50,171 nucleotides of DNA from Chloroflexi bacterium OLB13 (lineage in GTDB: Bacteria > Chloroflexota > Anaerolineae > Aggregatilineales > Phototrophicaceae), in the NCBI GenBank assembly GCA_001567485.1, contig JZRA01000078.1:1-50171 (forward strand), in the 5' to 3' direction. The notes beneath the pieces are model-generated. The model saw only the letters and a list, made by a program, of their open reading frames with translations, made no database searches and was not told the origin of the DNA. Made by a program: the position numbers and the translations under genes. Below are positions 1 to 8,783 of this stretch, piece after piece. How positions within the stretch are numbered: position 1 is the stretch's first letter; each line of letters begins with the position of its first letter.

Positions 1-82
1 TCGGGTAGGTTAAGACCGGCAGCGCCAGCACGATGCCCAGCACAGCGGCCGCCAGCGCCCACCGGTCGAGTCGGCGGATCAC
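1..82 (-). CDS. Membrane protein, N-terminal part (runs off the window)
   Basis: Reading leftward from a GTG at 82 there is an open frame to the window edge. It encodes about 27 residues: a short basic start (VIRRLDRW) and then a hydrophobic stretch rich in Ala, Val and Leu that would form a membrane helix. The GTG overlaps the stop codon of the upstream small membrane protein (GTGA). An equally good reading is that both are one protein: adding a single G in the run near 86-89 joins the preceding helix (AYLAG) directly to [11 protein letters not shown]. Too little is visible to name a family. Confidence 0.4.
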   Translation of the reverse strand, partial: MIRRLDRWALAAAVLGIVLALPVLTYP

Positions 83-407
83 GAGAAGAAACCCGCCAGA
101 TAGGCGATCACGAACGCCAGCAGCAGCGACGCGATCAGCAGCAGCCACGCGTTGAACCGGCCCTGCTCCTGCGCCGGGCTGATCGGCTTCTCCTCGACCG
201 TCACGCTGCCAAGCAGATCGACGTAGAAGTCGATATTGCGCCGGCGCGGGTGAGGCGCGCCATGTAGTCATGGCCGGTGACCAGCCGCCATCCGGTCTCT
301 TCATCGTCCCAGTGTTCGCCCAGCCGGTCGCGAATCGCCTGATACAGTAGGCTTCGCGCCTGCTCGGCGTTGATCGGCTCGACCGGTTCGGGGGCCGAAT
401 CGCTCAT
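79..407 (-). CDS. Small membrane protein, frameshifted as given
   Basis: The start ATG overlaps the cyclophilin stop as ATGA (407-404), so the two are probably translationally coupled. The first ~53 residues are acidic and soluble ([18 protein letters not shown]...). In the frame as given, translation stops at 201. In the -1 frame from about 240, a sensible continuation reads [18 protein letters not shown], then a hydrophobic helix ([20 protein letters not shown]), stopping at 79. Restoring one base in the GC-rich stretch 238-250 gives a protein of about 109 residues with a cytoplasmic N-terminus and one C-terminal membrane helix. I do not recognise the family. The break fits the single-base losses seen elsewhere in this window. 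Confidence 0.55.
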
Positions 408-892
408 CGGCTACGCTCGATGATCGTCACCGACTCGATCTTGTCGCCCTGGCGGATGGCGTTGACGACCGTCATGCCGTCGCCCATGACCTGCCCGAAC
501 ACGCCGTGCTTGCCGTCAAGGTGCGGCTGTGGCGAGTGGGTGATGAAGAACTGCGAGCCGTTGGTGTTCGGCCCCGCATTCGCCATGCTCAACACGCCGG
601 CGCCGTGGCGGATCTGGAGCGAGCCGGCCTCGTCGTTGAAACGATAGCCGGGGCCGCCGCGTCCGGTACCGGTCGGGTCGCCGCCCTGAATCATGAAGTT
701 GGCGATCACACGGTGGAAGGTCACGCCGTTGTAGAACCCATCGCGTGCTAAGAACACGAAGTTGTTGACGGTGATCGGGGCGCGGTCGGCGAACAGTTGG
801 ATCTGAAACGTGCCCTTGTTGGTCACGAACTCGGCGGTGTAGCGCTTCTTGGGGTCAATCGCCATGGCCGGCGGCGTGCTGTACTGCTTCAT
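404..892 (-). CDS. Peptidyl-prolyl cis-trans isomerase, cyclophilin type
   Basis: This 162-residue single-domain cyclophilin catalyses cis-trans isomerisation of Xaa-Pro bonds. The active-site signature is complete: [19 protein letters not shown] supplies the catalytic Arg, Phe, Met and Gln, [10 protein letters not shown] supplies the Gln and Phe of the proline pocket, and [11 protein letters not shown] closes the fold. The position of the cyclosporin-binding Trp of human cyclophilin A is His (PHLDGKH), which is common in bacterial members. The start at 892 ([16 protein letters not shown]) is preferred over a longer reading because AGGAG lies about 10 bases upstream. There is no signal peptide, so the enzyme is probably cytoplasmic. 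It is the first gene of a short leftward operon with the small membrane protein. Confidence 0.93.
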   Translation of the reverse strand: MKQYSTPPAMAIDPKKRYTAEFVTNKGTFQIQLFADRAPITVNNFVFLARDGFYNGVTFHRVIANFMIQGGDPTGTGRGGPGYRFNDEAGSLQIRHGAGVLSMANAGPNTNGSQFFITHSPQPHLDGKHGVFGQVMGDGMTVVNAIRQGDKIESVTIIERSR

Positions 893-1108
893 GCGCGAGT
901 CTCCTGAGACGATCTGGATCACATGCCGTGCGGAAAGTGCGCGCACGTCAGGGCAAGTGTACCAAACTCGCGCACGGCACGACATGATTGCGGTCTTGTA
1001 ACCTTAATGGCAGATCGGCAATTCACGGTTACAATGGGTTTGCTACAACCACTAGAGGGTGTGTCTGTAGTACCATGTTGTGCTTTGAGGATAGAGGGGC
1101 GCCTCGGA

Positions 1109-1528
1109 ATGACCCGAGTTCTGTATATTGAGGACGAGCCGAACAACCGACTGCTGGTCAAGCGGTTGTTCTCGATGCTGGCGCCCGAGATCACATATCT
1201 CGAAAGCGATAACGCGCAAACGGGAATCGAGTTGGCGATTGCTGAGCCTCCTCATCTGATCCTCATGGACATCAGCATGCCGGACATGGACGGCCTTACA
1301 GCGACTGCTCAAATCCGCAAGCTGGACGCTATTCGCCACGTCCCCATCGTTGCGCTAACCGCCAACGCCATGGAGGGCGACCGCGAACGGTTTATTGCTG
1401 CTGGATGCGACGGATACATCAGCAAACCGATCGACATTGACACGTTCGTCGACACTGTGCGCGGTTTTCTCAAGCGGGCGGAATCCGTGCAGACAGTTAA
1501 CGCATCGCAGAACGGGGGCCCCGATTGA
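1109..1528 (+). CDS. Single-domain response regulator (receiver only), 1
   Basis: This is a 139-residue CheY-like receiver with no output domain. The acidic pair E8/D9 (YIEDE), phospho-acceptor D54 (LILMDISMPDMDG), T84 (VALTANA) and K106 (YISKPID) are all present, so it should accept a phosphoryl group. The last ~15 residues are a short polar tail. The start ATG at 1109 follows a G-rich Shine-Dalgarno-like sequence (GAGGGGC). The gene ends in a TGATG overlap with the next receiver gene. By family it is of the DivK/Spo0F/PatA type: a diffusible relay between a hybrid kinase and another partner. It is the first gene of the large sensory operon, so the likely kinase is the hybrid kinase encoded at 11103-19306. 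That pairing is inferred. Confidence 0.92.
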   Translation: MTRVLYIEDEPNNRLLVKRLFSMLAPEITYLESDNAQTGIELAIAEPPHLILMDISMPDMDGLTATAQIRKLDAIRHVPIVALTANAMEGDRERFIAAGCDGYISKPIDIDTFVDTVRGFLKRAESVQTVNASQNGGPD

Positions 1529-1953
1529 TGGTCGAAGAGCGCAAGGTGGTGGATCCCACTGAGGCGCACGTCCTCGTCGTCGAGGATACGGTGCCGAATT
1601 TCATGTTGATTGCGCGCATGCTCAATCACATGGGGATTCGCCGCTGTGAATGGAAAACCTCAGGCTGGCAGGTTGTACAGTACGCGGAGATGCTTCCTCG
1701 CGTCGATCTGATTTTGTTGGATATCCGATTGCCGTATAATGACGGTTATGCCGTGCTCGATAAGGTGCGTCAAAACCCGAAGCTCAAGAACACGGTGGTG
1801 TGTGCCGTGACGGCCGAAGCCAGCGAAGAACAGATGCGTCGGGCGCAAAAGGCCGGCTTCAACGGGTTTCTCGGCAAACCACTGGATCCCGACCGCTTCC
1901 CCACCCAAATCCGGCGTCTTCTGAACGGTGAACCCGTGTGGGAATGGCAGTAG
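1528..1953 (+). CDS. Single-domain response regulator (receiver only), 2
   Basis: This is a 141-residue stand-alone receiver, clearly paralogous to its upstream neighbour but diverged. E19/D20 (VVEDT), phospho-acceptor D65 (LILLDIRLP), T95 (CAVTAEA) and K117 (FLGKPLD) are in place. The ATG at 1528 overlaps the previous stop (TGATG), indicating coupled translation; a TTG three bases earlier is possible. The second receiver carries an N-terminal extension of about 13 residues and an unusual alpha1-beta2 segment (CEWKTSGWQVVQ). Having two output-less receivers in front of one hybrid kinase suggests a phosphorelay or phosphate sink. No HPt protein is visible nearby. Confidence 0.92.
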   Translation: MVEERKVVDPTEAHVLVVEDTVPNFMLIARMLNHMGIRRCEWKTSGWQVVQYAEMLPRVDLILLDIRLPYNDGYAVLDKVRQNPKLKNTVVCAVTAEASEEQMRRAQKAGFNGFLGKPLDPDRFPTQIRRLLNGEPVWEWQ

Positions 1954-2023
1954 CTGGACGCGGGTGTCGGTTTCAGCGTGGAATGCGGGGTAAGGGGGGC
2001 TTGCCTCGCAGGTAGGGTAGAGT

Positions 2024-5000
2024 ATGGGCGCAGACGTGCTCACGATTATCGATCAATGGTCGAGGAGTCTCGCCCCTCCCCGTGATCTATTAGCGCGCCT
2101 GCTTGACATTGCACGTAGTTCCGACCGCGAACTCTACGACCTCCGGCTGTATCAACTTCAAGACAACAATCTCGTTCCGACTGCGGCGGCAGTGCCCGCC
2201 GCGTCTGACTCTGAACGGCGTGACGTTATCCGGCTCAGCGCGCATCCCGCGCTGACGCCCGTGCTGAGTCAAAATGCGCCGGCGTTTGCTGCGCCGGATC
2301 GCTGGTACTTCCCGGCGGTGGCTGACCTCGCCCGCGCGTCGGAATACGTGTTGGAAGTGACGCGCCGCGGCGCCCTCGGCGAAGAGGCCCGCGCGCGGCT
2401 GATCGATCTGGCGCGATACGTCGGTTTGGCGCTCGACCTGCGCGATTCGCGCGCGGTGAATACATTCGCCGCGGCGATGGAACGCTACGGCGACGACGCC
2501 CAGCGGATGATCGAACAGAACCTGCTTACCGTTCTCACGACGCTCACCACTGCCACGAGCCTCGGCCAGATGGCCGACATCGTCGCCCAGCGCCTGCTGA
2601 CCAAGCGCGAGGTGCTGGCCGTCAACGTGCTTCAGTACGACGAGGCGGGATACCTGCAGGGATGGAGTTCCCTGCCGGCCAACCATGCCGATGTCCGGCG
2701 CAGCATCACGCTCGATATCGCATGGCCGAGGCTGGGGGGAACCCTGCGTGATCGTGTGTGCGCTGGCGATGCGTTCGTGGTGCATGCGCTGGGGCCGGAC
2801 GCGAAACTCACGCTCGGCACGGCCCTGTACGAATGGCTGCACGCCAACGACTTCGTCAGCGCCGCTTTCTACCCCATTTCGCGTATCGGCCGCACAAGCG
2901 CGGTGCTTGTCGTCCTATCCACGGTATCGCGCGTGTTGAGTGATGTCGCGATTCACAGCTTCCAGCGCCTCGCCGACCGCATCGCCCTGTTGACCGATAC
3001 GGCGCGCGGGTTGAGCGAGGTGTCGGTGCGTGAACATTGGGCGTCGCGCATGGTGCAAGCCAGCCAACAGATGCTCGACGCCAGCGAGTATCCGGATGTC
3101 GCGGCGGCTGTTCTGGACGCCTTGCCATCGGTGATCACGACCGCGATGGTGGCGCTCTTTAACGAACCGATCCGCGGCGGCATGACCCCACGGCTGTTGA
3201 CCGTCGAGGCCGTGGCGTCGCGCTTTAGCGTGCGCGGCATGCAGCTCGTTGTCGATGAGCTGTACGACAGCGCGCGCAACCGCGAGTCTTACGAGATGCT
3301 GGCACGGCTGGGAGACGCGAAACCATTCCTCGATGTGCTGGAGAACAGTGAACTGGCGCGCTTTGCGCCGCGTTTGGCCCACAGCCTGATGACGATGGGC
3401 TGCAAAGCCGCCGCGGTTGTCGGGCTGGTCGCCGATAACGAAGTCCATGGCATGCTGGTCATCGGCGCGACGACCGCCGACCTGCTTCAGCCGCTGCAAG
3501 CCGTCCTGCCGGGGATCGGCTCGTCGGTGACGGCGGCGATTGCGCGGCTGCACGATGGCGATCAGCGCGGCAAGCCCAACGATCTGTCGCGGATCGTGGA
3601 GTTCAGCCGTGCGCTGTTGGCCGCCCATGACGAAATCGATGTGATGAAGGCCGTTCGGCGCTGCCTTGCGGCTGACTACGACATCGTCGCATGGACGAGC
3701 GTGCAGATCAACCCGTTTCAGACGCAGCGGGTTGGGCGGTACGTCGTCAACCGGCTGCTGTTCGGTCAGCGCAGCGACGTGCCGGATATCCCGCTGCACG
3801 AGACGTTCGACGATGAACGCAGCAAATGGTTCTTCCAGACGTGGCTGGCGTCGCGCGCGTTCGGAAAGCCCGTGTTCTATCACTCCGATTACGACTGGCA
3901 GGACGACCCGGTGATGCCGGTGCTGATCCGCCAGACGAAATTGACGTTTGACAGCGCGGTGGCCCTGCCGGTCATCGTCAACAATCAGCTCGTCGCGCAA
4001 ATCTATGTAGCGCTGCATACGGCCGTCGACATGACGCCCGGATTTGCCCAGTTATGCCAACTTGTATGCGATCAGGTCAGTTTGAAGGTCAGAACTATGA
4101 ATGAATCCAACGGCACGCCGCAAAAGCAGGAATTCCCGGTGCTGCAGGTCGTCAACGACCTTGCCCTGCGCCTGCTCACCGTGCGCGACGAGCCTAGCCT
4201 GCTGCAAGAAGGCGCGCGGACGTTCGCCACGGCGCTCGGCATGGATCACGCAGGGATCACGCTGGTGCGCGAGGACAACTCCGCCGAGGTGGTGGCCGAG
4301 TACCCCGACGAGAAGCTGATCGGCCTCATCATCCCGCCGGATAATCCATATCTCGTCCAGACGATCGAGACGCGCCAGCCTGTGATTGTCGAAGACGTCG
4401 CCCATGATGCGAAGCTGACGCCTGAGAACCGCGCTGCGTTGGTAGGGTCGGGCATCAAGCAGATGTTGTTCTTGCCGATGCTGGATGAGTCCGAGCGCTG
4501 TTTCGGGTCGATCGGCCTCGACATCAAACGCGACAACTTCGAGTTCGACCTGACCATCGTCGAGGTGGCGCGTACCTTGACCAACCAGCTCGCTATGTTG
4601 TTTCTCAGCCTGCGGCAGTTCCGCGAGGCACAGCGTCAAGCGGCACAGCTTGAATCGCTGACCCGGCTTTCGTCGGATCTCGTGATGTCGCGGCACGACG
4701 ACGAGGTGTTCGAGGCAGTGGCGGATCGCCTTCACGATATTCTGCCTGCCGATGACCTATGGGTTCTCGTCAACATCGATTGGCTGCAAGGCCGTTCGCC
4801 GTGGCCGGAACTCGAACAATCCGAACCGGGGGCCGTGCGCGTGGTGATGAAGTTCGAGAACGGCCGCCCATACCGCCCGGAAGAGCCGATCAATTATCGG
4901 CTGGATGGCACGCCGGCCGAACGCGCGCAAAAGGGCGACATCGTCTCCGTCAGCGATATGCGGACGAGATCCGACCTGCGCCCGCTGGTGGCGAGCCGGC

Positions 5001-5392
5001 CGGTGCGTTCGGTGCTGGCGGCGCCCCTGATCGTGGCCGAACGGATCGTCGGGGTTGTGGAGATCGACAGCGTTCAACCTGAAGCCTACACCCGCAACGA
5101 TACCAATGTGTTCGTGCAGATGGTGTCGCAGATCAGCGGGGCGCTTGATCGCGCACGGAACCTGCAAGCCGCGCAGCGGTCGGCCAAGACAGAACAGGTC
5201 ACGGCGCACTTCGCCGAACGCTTACAGGGGACGTCAACCGTGCGTGATACCCTTGTGACAGGCACGAAGAATTATCAAGACTCATTGGGTGCAAAAAGTG
5301 TTACGCTTCAACTGGGCTCGCCCAATGAGCAGTCGCAGTCGAAATCGCGCCGCGACAATGTGAATGGAGCCCGGGATGTAAACGAGGAGTAG
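2024..5392 (+). CDS. Multi-GAF sensory protein without kinase domain (GAF protein 1)
   Basis: This 1,122-residue protein has no signal peptide or clear membrane helix and is probably cytoplasmic. It reads as about five successive GAF or GAF-like domains (roughly residues 170-325, 340-505, 525-680, 705-860 and 880-1040) linked by helices. The best match is the fourth (IIPPDNPYLVQTIETRQPVIVEDV ... FLPMLDE ... FGSIGLDI). No HisKA, HATPase_c, GGDEF or PP2C motif is present. Residues ~1058-1100 form a half-GAF tail (TAHFAERLQGTSTVRDTL ... GAKSVTLQLG) shared with three neighbouring proteins, followed by a polar end. It starts 70 bases after the second receiver and ends 3 bases before GAF protein 2. 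The ligands of its GAF domains cannot be read from the sequence. Confidence 0.85.
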   Translation: MGADVLTIIDQWSRSLAPPRDLLARLLDIARSSDRELYDLRLYQLQDNNLVPTAAAVPAASDSERRDVIRLSAHPALTPVLSQNAPAFAAPDRWYFPAVADLARASEYVLEVTRRGALGEEARARLIDLARYVGLALDLRDSRAVNTFAAAMERYGDDAQRMIEQNLLTVLTTLTTATSLGQMADIVAQRLLTKREVLAVNVLQYDEAGYLQGWSSLPANHADVRRSITLDIAWPRLGGTLRDRVCAGDAFVVHALGPDAKLTLGTALYEWLHANDFVSAAFYPISRIGRTSAVLVVLSTVSRVLSDVAIHSFQRLADRIALLTDTARGLSEVSVREHWASRMVQASQQMLDASEYPDVAAAVLDALPSVITTAMVALFNEPIRGGMTPRLLTVEAVASRFSVRGMQLVVDELYDSARNRESYEMLARLGDAKPFLDVLENSELARFAPRLAHSLMTMGCKAAAVVGLVADNEVHGMLVIGATTADLLQPLQAVLPGIGSSVTAAIARLHDGDQRGKPNDLSRIVEFSRALLAAHDEIDVMKAVRRCLAADYDIVAWTSVQINPFQTQRVGRYVVNRLLFGQRSDVPDIPLHETFDDERSKWFFQTWLASRAFGKPVFYHSDYDWQDDPVMPVLIRQTKLTFDSAVALPVIVNNQLVAQIYVALHTAVDMTPGFAQLCQLVCDQVSLKVRTMNESNGTPQKQEFPVLQVVNDLALRLLTVRDEPSLLQEGARTFATALGMDHAGITLVREDNSAEVVAEYPDEKLIGLIIPPDNPYLVQTIETRQPVIVEDVAHDAKLTPENRAALVGSGIKQMLFLPMLDESERCFGSIGLDIKRDNFEFDLTIVEVARTLTNQLAMLFLSLRQFREAQRQAAQLESLTRLSSDLVMSRHDDEVFEAVADRLHDILPADDLWVLVNIDWLQGRSPWPELEQSEPGAVRVVMKFENGRPYRPEEPINYRLDGTPAERAQKGDIVSVSDMRTRSDLRPLVASRPVRSVLAAPLIVAERIVGVVEIDSVQPEAYTRNDTNVFVQMVSQISGALDRARNLQAAQRSAKTEQVTAHFAERLQGTSTVRDTLVTGTKNYQDSLGAKSVTLQLGSPNEQSQSKSRRDNVNGARDVNEE

Positions 5393-5395
5393 CCA

Positions 5396-7048
5396 ATGGG
5401 TGCTGCGATCGGCCAGAGCGCCGCCCGCCAGAGTGACCTGACGGGGAGCATCGGCTCAATCCAACGGCGTTTCGCGCTGACGTTGAGCTGGGTGCTGCTC
5501 GTGCTGCCGTTGGTTGGCGCGGCAGCGCAAGCCGCCGCGGGCGCTGATATTTTCACGCCGCGTCAGTTGAGCCTCAACCTCGGAACCGCGTTCGCCGGTC
5601 TCATCGCGCTGATGCTCGTGCGCCGTGGGCGCATCAACGCCGCCGGCATCGTCGCATCGGTGATCTTCTTCGCGGCCGCTTTTTTCATCTCGCAGAACGA
5701 AATCCGCCTGCTGCTGACGGTGCTCGGCGTCATCGTCGCCGCTACGCTGACCACGTCGCAGTTTTTCGTGGCTGCGGCGGTGATCGCGACCGTGCCGTTC
5801 TTCCGCACGCTGCTGGAAGTCATTCAGCAGACCGGCTTTTCAACCGCAGATCGCGGCGTCGAGGCGGTGGCCGGCATCGGCATCACAGTCGTCGTCGCGG
5901 TCGTGTTCCGCTACCTGTTCGATATCACCCAACGCACGACGGTCACAGCCGAACGGTCGTTCCGGCGGTTGGCCTCGGTGGCGGATATTGGCCGGCAGAC
6001 CAGCCGCCTGACCGCGCTGGAGACGCTGCTCCACAACTCCGTGAACACGATTCAGGAGCAGTTCGGTTTCTATCATGTTCAGATCTTTTTGGTGGACGAG
6101 AAGCGCGAGTTCGCCAACCTTGTCGCGTCGACCGGGGCGGCGGGCCGCGAACTTCTCGCACGGCGCCACCGCCTCGGGGTTGGATCCCATTCGGTTATCG
6201 GCCGTGTGACGCTGTCCAACGCCTTCGTGCTGATCAACGACACCCAGACCGAGCCGGGTCACGCCTTCAACGCGCTGCTGCCAGACACCCGCGCTGAGCT
6301 TGCGCTGCCGATGCAGGTGGCGGGTGATGCGGGCGAGCAGCGGGTCATCGGCGCGCTCGACGTGCAGAGCGTTCACGCCGGCGCGTTTTCCGATACGGAT
6401 GTGCAGGCGCTTCAGGCACTCGCCAACCAGCTCGCCGTGACGATCCGCAACGCGCAGCTTTTCGCGGCGCAGGAAAGCAGCGTGCGGGAAAATCAGGAAC
6501 TAGCGAAACATGCGCAAGACAGCCTTGCTGAGATTCAGCGCCTCAACCGCGAGCTGACCCGTCAAGCATGGGAAGACGCCCTGATTACGCAGCCCGAACT
6601 GACGGGCATTCGGGTTGTCGGTGACGAAGTGACATACAATCCCGGTTGGACGCCGGCCATGATCGACGCCTTTAACTCCGGCACGATCGTGACTGACCGG
6701 ACGCCCGATGGTGACATTTTGACCGCCACGCCGATCAAGCTTCGCGATGTGACGCTTGGCGCGGTCGAGATCATCGGCGGTGACAATGCTGAAATCGACC
6801 TGATCTACGCGATTATCGGGTTCACTGAACGCTTGGTGGCCGCGCTTGAGCTGGTGCGGCTGATCGAAGAAGCACAAGCGACATCCGCGCAGCAGCAGCG
6901 GATCAATACCGTCATCTCGCGCTTTCAAGAGGCTGAGACGGTCGATGAGCTGTTGCAAATTTCGCTGACCGAGATGGCAGAGACCCTTACCGCCGACGAG
7001 GGATCGATCCGCGTCGGCTTGGCGCCGTCCGGGCAAGCGGCGCGGTAG
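5396..7048 (+). CDS. Polytopic membrane GAF protein (GAF protein 2)
   Basis: This is a 550-residue protein. Residues ~25-180 contain about five or six hydrophobic segments with very short loops, a membrane-embedded sensor or anchor resembling the MASE type in layout, though I cannot assign a family. A canonical GAF follows at ~192-357 (HRLGVGSHSVIGRVTLSNAF, LLPDTRAELALPM, VIGALDVQS), then a coiled-coil linker, a truncated GAF-like module at ~395-485 introduced by LNRELTRQAWED, and the C-terminal half-GAF tail at ~503-541 (AETVDELLQISLTEMAETL ... GSIRVG). No catalytic domain is present. The start has a good Shine-Dalgarno (GAGGAG) inside the end of the previous gene. It probably relays a membrane or intracellular signal to the hybrid kinase by domain-domain contact; this is inferred. 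Confidence 0.83.
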   Translation: MGAAIGQSAARQSDLTGSIGSIQRRFALTLSWVLLVLPLVGAAAQAAAGADIFTPRQLSLNLGTAFAGLIALMLVRRGRINAAGIVASVIFFAAAFFISQNEIRLLLTVLGVIVAATLTTSQFFVAAAVIATVPFFRTLLEVIQQTGFSTADRGVEAVAGIGITVVVAVVFRYLFDITQRTTVTAERSFRRLASVADIGRQTSRLTALETLLHNSVNTIQEQFGFYHVQIFLVDEKREFANLVASTGAAGRELLARRHRLGVGSHSVIGRVTLSNAFVLINDTQTEPGHAFNALLPDTRAELALPMQVAGDAGEQRVIGALDVQSVHAGAFSDTDVQALQALANQLAVTIRNAQLFAAQESSVRENQELAKHAQDSLAEIQRLNRELTRQAWEDALITQPELTGIRVVGDEVTYNPGWTPAMIDAFNSGTIVTDRTPDGDILTATPIKLRDVTLGAVEIIGGDNAEIDLIYAIIGFTERLVAALELVRLIEEAQATSAQQQRINTVISRFQEAETVDELLQISLTEMAETLTADEGSIRVGLAPSGQAAR

Positions 7049-7066
7049 CAGGGCGGAGGAAAAGAG

Positions 7067-8781
7067 ATGCAGCGTTCATCGACAGGAATTCTTTCGTCGC
7101 CGGTCATCTTCGAGGATCGCGTCGACCAGCAGCGGATGCACGGCTTGATCTTCATCGGGTTTGCGCTGCTGCTGATCGCGCTGCCGTGGCTGGCGCTCAG
7201 CTTGCTCTCGGCGGCGACCGCGCCCGATGCGCTGATGGCTCGTGGCGCCAGCTTAGTGATCTCGTATGTGGCCCCGATTGCGGCGCTCATCGTCTACCTC
7301 ACAGCGCGGCGCGGCTGGATCGGCGTAGCATCGGCGGTATTGGTCGCGCTGCTCAGCTTGTTTGCGTTCACCGTGATGGGCGGCTCGCTGTCGTTTAGCA
7401 GTGTCATCATGTTGTCGATCCCGATGGTGGCGGCGGGCAGCTTGATGCGCCGCACGGGGATGACCGTCACGGCCGTCCTGCTGGTGGTGATTGCGGTCGT
7501 GCTGGCCGTTTCGCAGCGGCAAGCCGCCGAAAGCATCGTGCTCGATCCAAGCCAGATGGTGCTGCCTGATCTGCTGCTGATTTTGTTCACGCTCGCAGTT
7601 GACTCGGCATTGTTGATTACATTCGCCGGATGGGCGCCGGTTGTCGCCGGAGACGCCCAACGCGACGTCGTCGCGCTTCAGCGCATTGCCGCGATTGGCG
7701 CGTCACTCGACATCAACGACGAAGACCGCTTGCTGGGTCAGGCGCTGTCGTTTGTGCGCTCGGACTTGAAATTCCCGTTCGCCCAGTTTTTCCTGATCGG
7801 CACGAGCGGCGGGCTGGACGAACGCGTTCGCTTGGCGGTGGGCAGCGGGCAGCGTGTCGAGCGCGCCGGCGTGACCGCACTGCCTGAAACCAGCGCCGTC
7901 CGTGAGGCGGCGGCAAGCCGCCGCAGTGTGCGCATCGACCGTACCGATACGTTTATCCGGCGCACGCATTTTCTGCCGACGACGGTGTGCGCTGCGGTGC
8001 TGCCTATGGTCTACGGCGATACCCTGCTGGGCGTGTTGGACGTGCAGCACGAGGCAGTGTCGGAGATCCCCGATTATCAACTGCTGACGCTGCAAACGCT
8101 GGCCGACAACATCGCGGCGACGCTGACGACCGTCCGCCAATCGCTGTCGCTCAAGACGACCGTGCGCGAGCAGCAGGAAACGACTCAATCGCTGCGCGCG
8201 CGCTTGGCCGAGCTGACCTCGACCGGCCGGCGCAATCAGCGTGTCGGCCAGCGGCTCGCCGGTTATGATGTTGCGCCCAGCGGCGCGCTGGTGCCCGCCA
8301 ACGACATGCCATCCGAACTGCGCCCGGTGCTTGAGAGCGCCGAGATGCAGGTCGAACAGCACGGCGCGCACCGGGTCGTGCGCCTGCCGATCACCCTGCG
8401 CGGCGAAACGCTCGGCGTGATGTCGTTCTCGCTTCCCGGCAGTCGGCCGCTGAGCGATCGCCAGCTTGCGACAGCGCGTATTCTTGCCGGTCGCTTGGCG
8501 CTCGCGCTCGAAAACAAGCGGCTGATCGAACAGACCCGCGCCCAAGCCGAGCGCGAGCCTTGGCGTCCGGCGTCGCCAACCGCCTGATTTCGGCGACCGA
8601 CGTTGACTCCGTGCTGTCTACCGCGGTCGAGAGTTTCCGCGAGGTGCTCGGCGCCGTCAATTCGCGTATTCACGTTCAGCCTTTCCAGCAGCAGGCGCTT
8701 CCCATGCGCAGCGAGCCTCCTGCCCCTACCGAGGTGATCCCGTCACCGCTGTCTGATACCGAACGCGTGGCCGGAGACTAA
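7067..8781 (+). CDS. Polytopic membrane GAF protein (GAF protein 3), frameshifted as given
   Basis: This has the same plan as GAF protein 2: about six membrane helices in residues ~25-190, a GAF domain at ~206-361 (TALPETSAVREAAASRRSV, VYGDTLLGVLDVQHE), a truncated GAF at ~398-490 and the half-GAF tail. As given, translation leaves the frame near 8556 and stops at 8587. The -1 frame continues perfectly (ASGVANRLISATDVDSVLS ... NSRIHVQPF) to 8781. One extra base in the GAGCC at ~8554-8559 restores a 571-residue protein whose end aligns with the tails of its neighbours, so I treat it as one gene with a sequence deletion. GGAGG precedes the ATG, and the next gene starts 2 bases after the stop. 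Confidence 0.8.
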
Positions 8782-8783
8782 GC

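Noticed and set aside
1030..1035. TACAAT as the promoter of the sensory operon
   Set aside because: No -35 match lies at 15-19 bases (ATGGCA at 17), so I could not support it as a promoter; the start of this operon's transcript remains unlocated.
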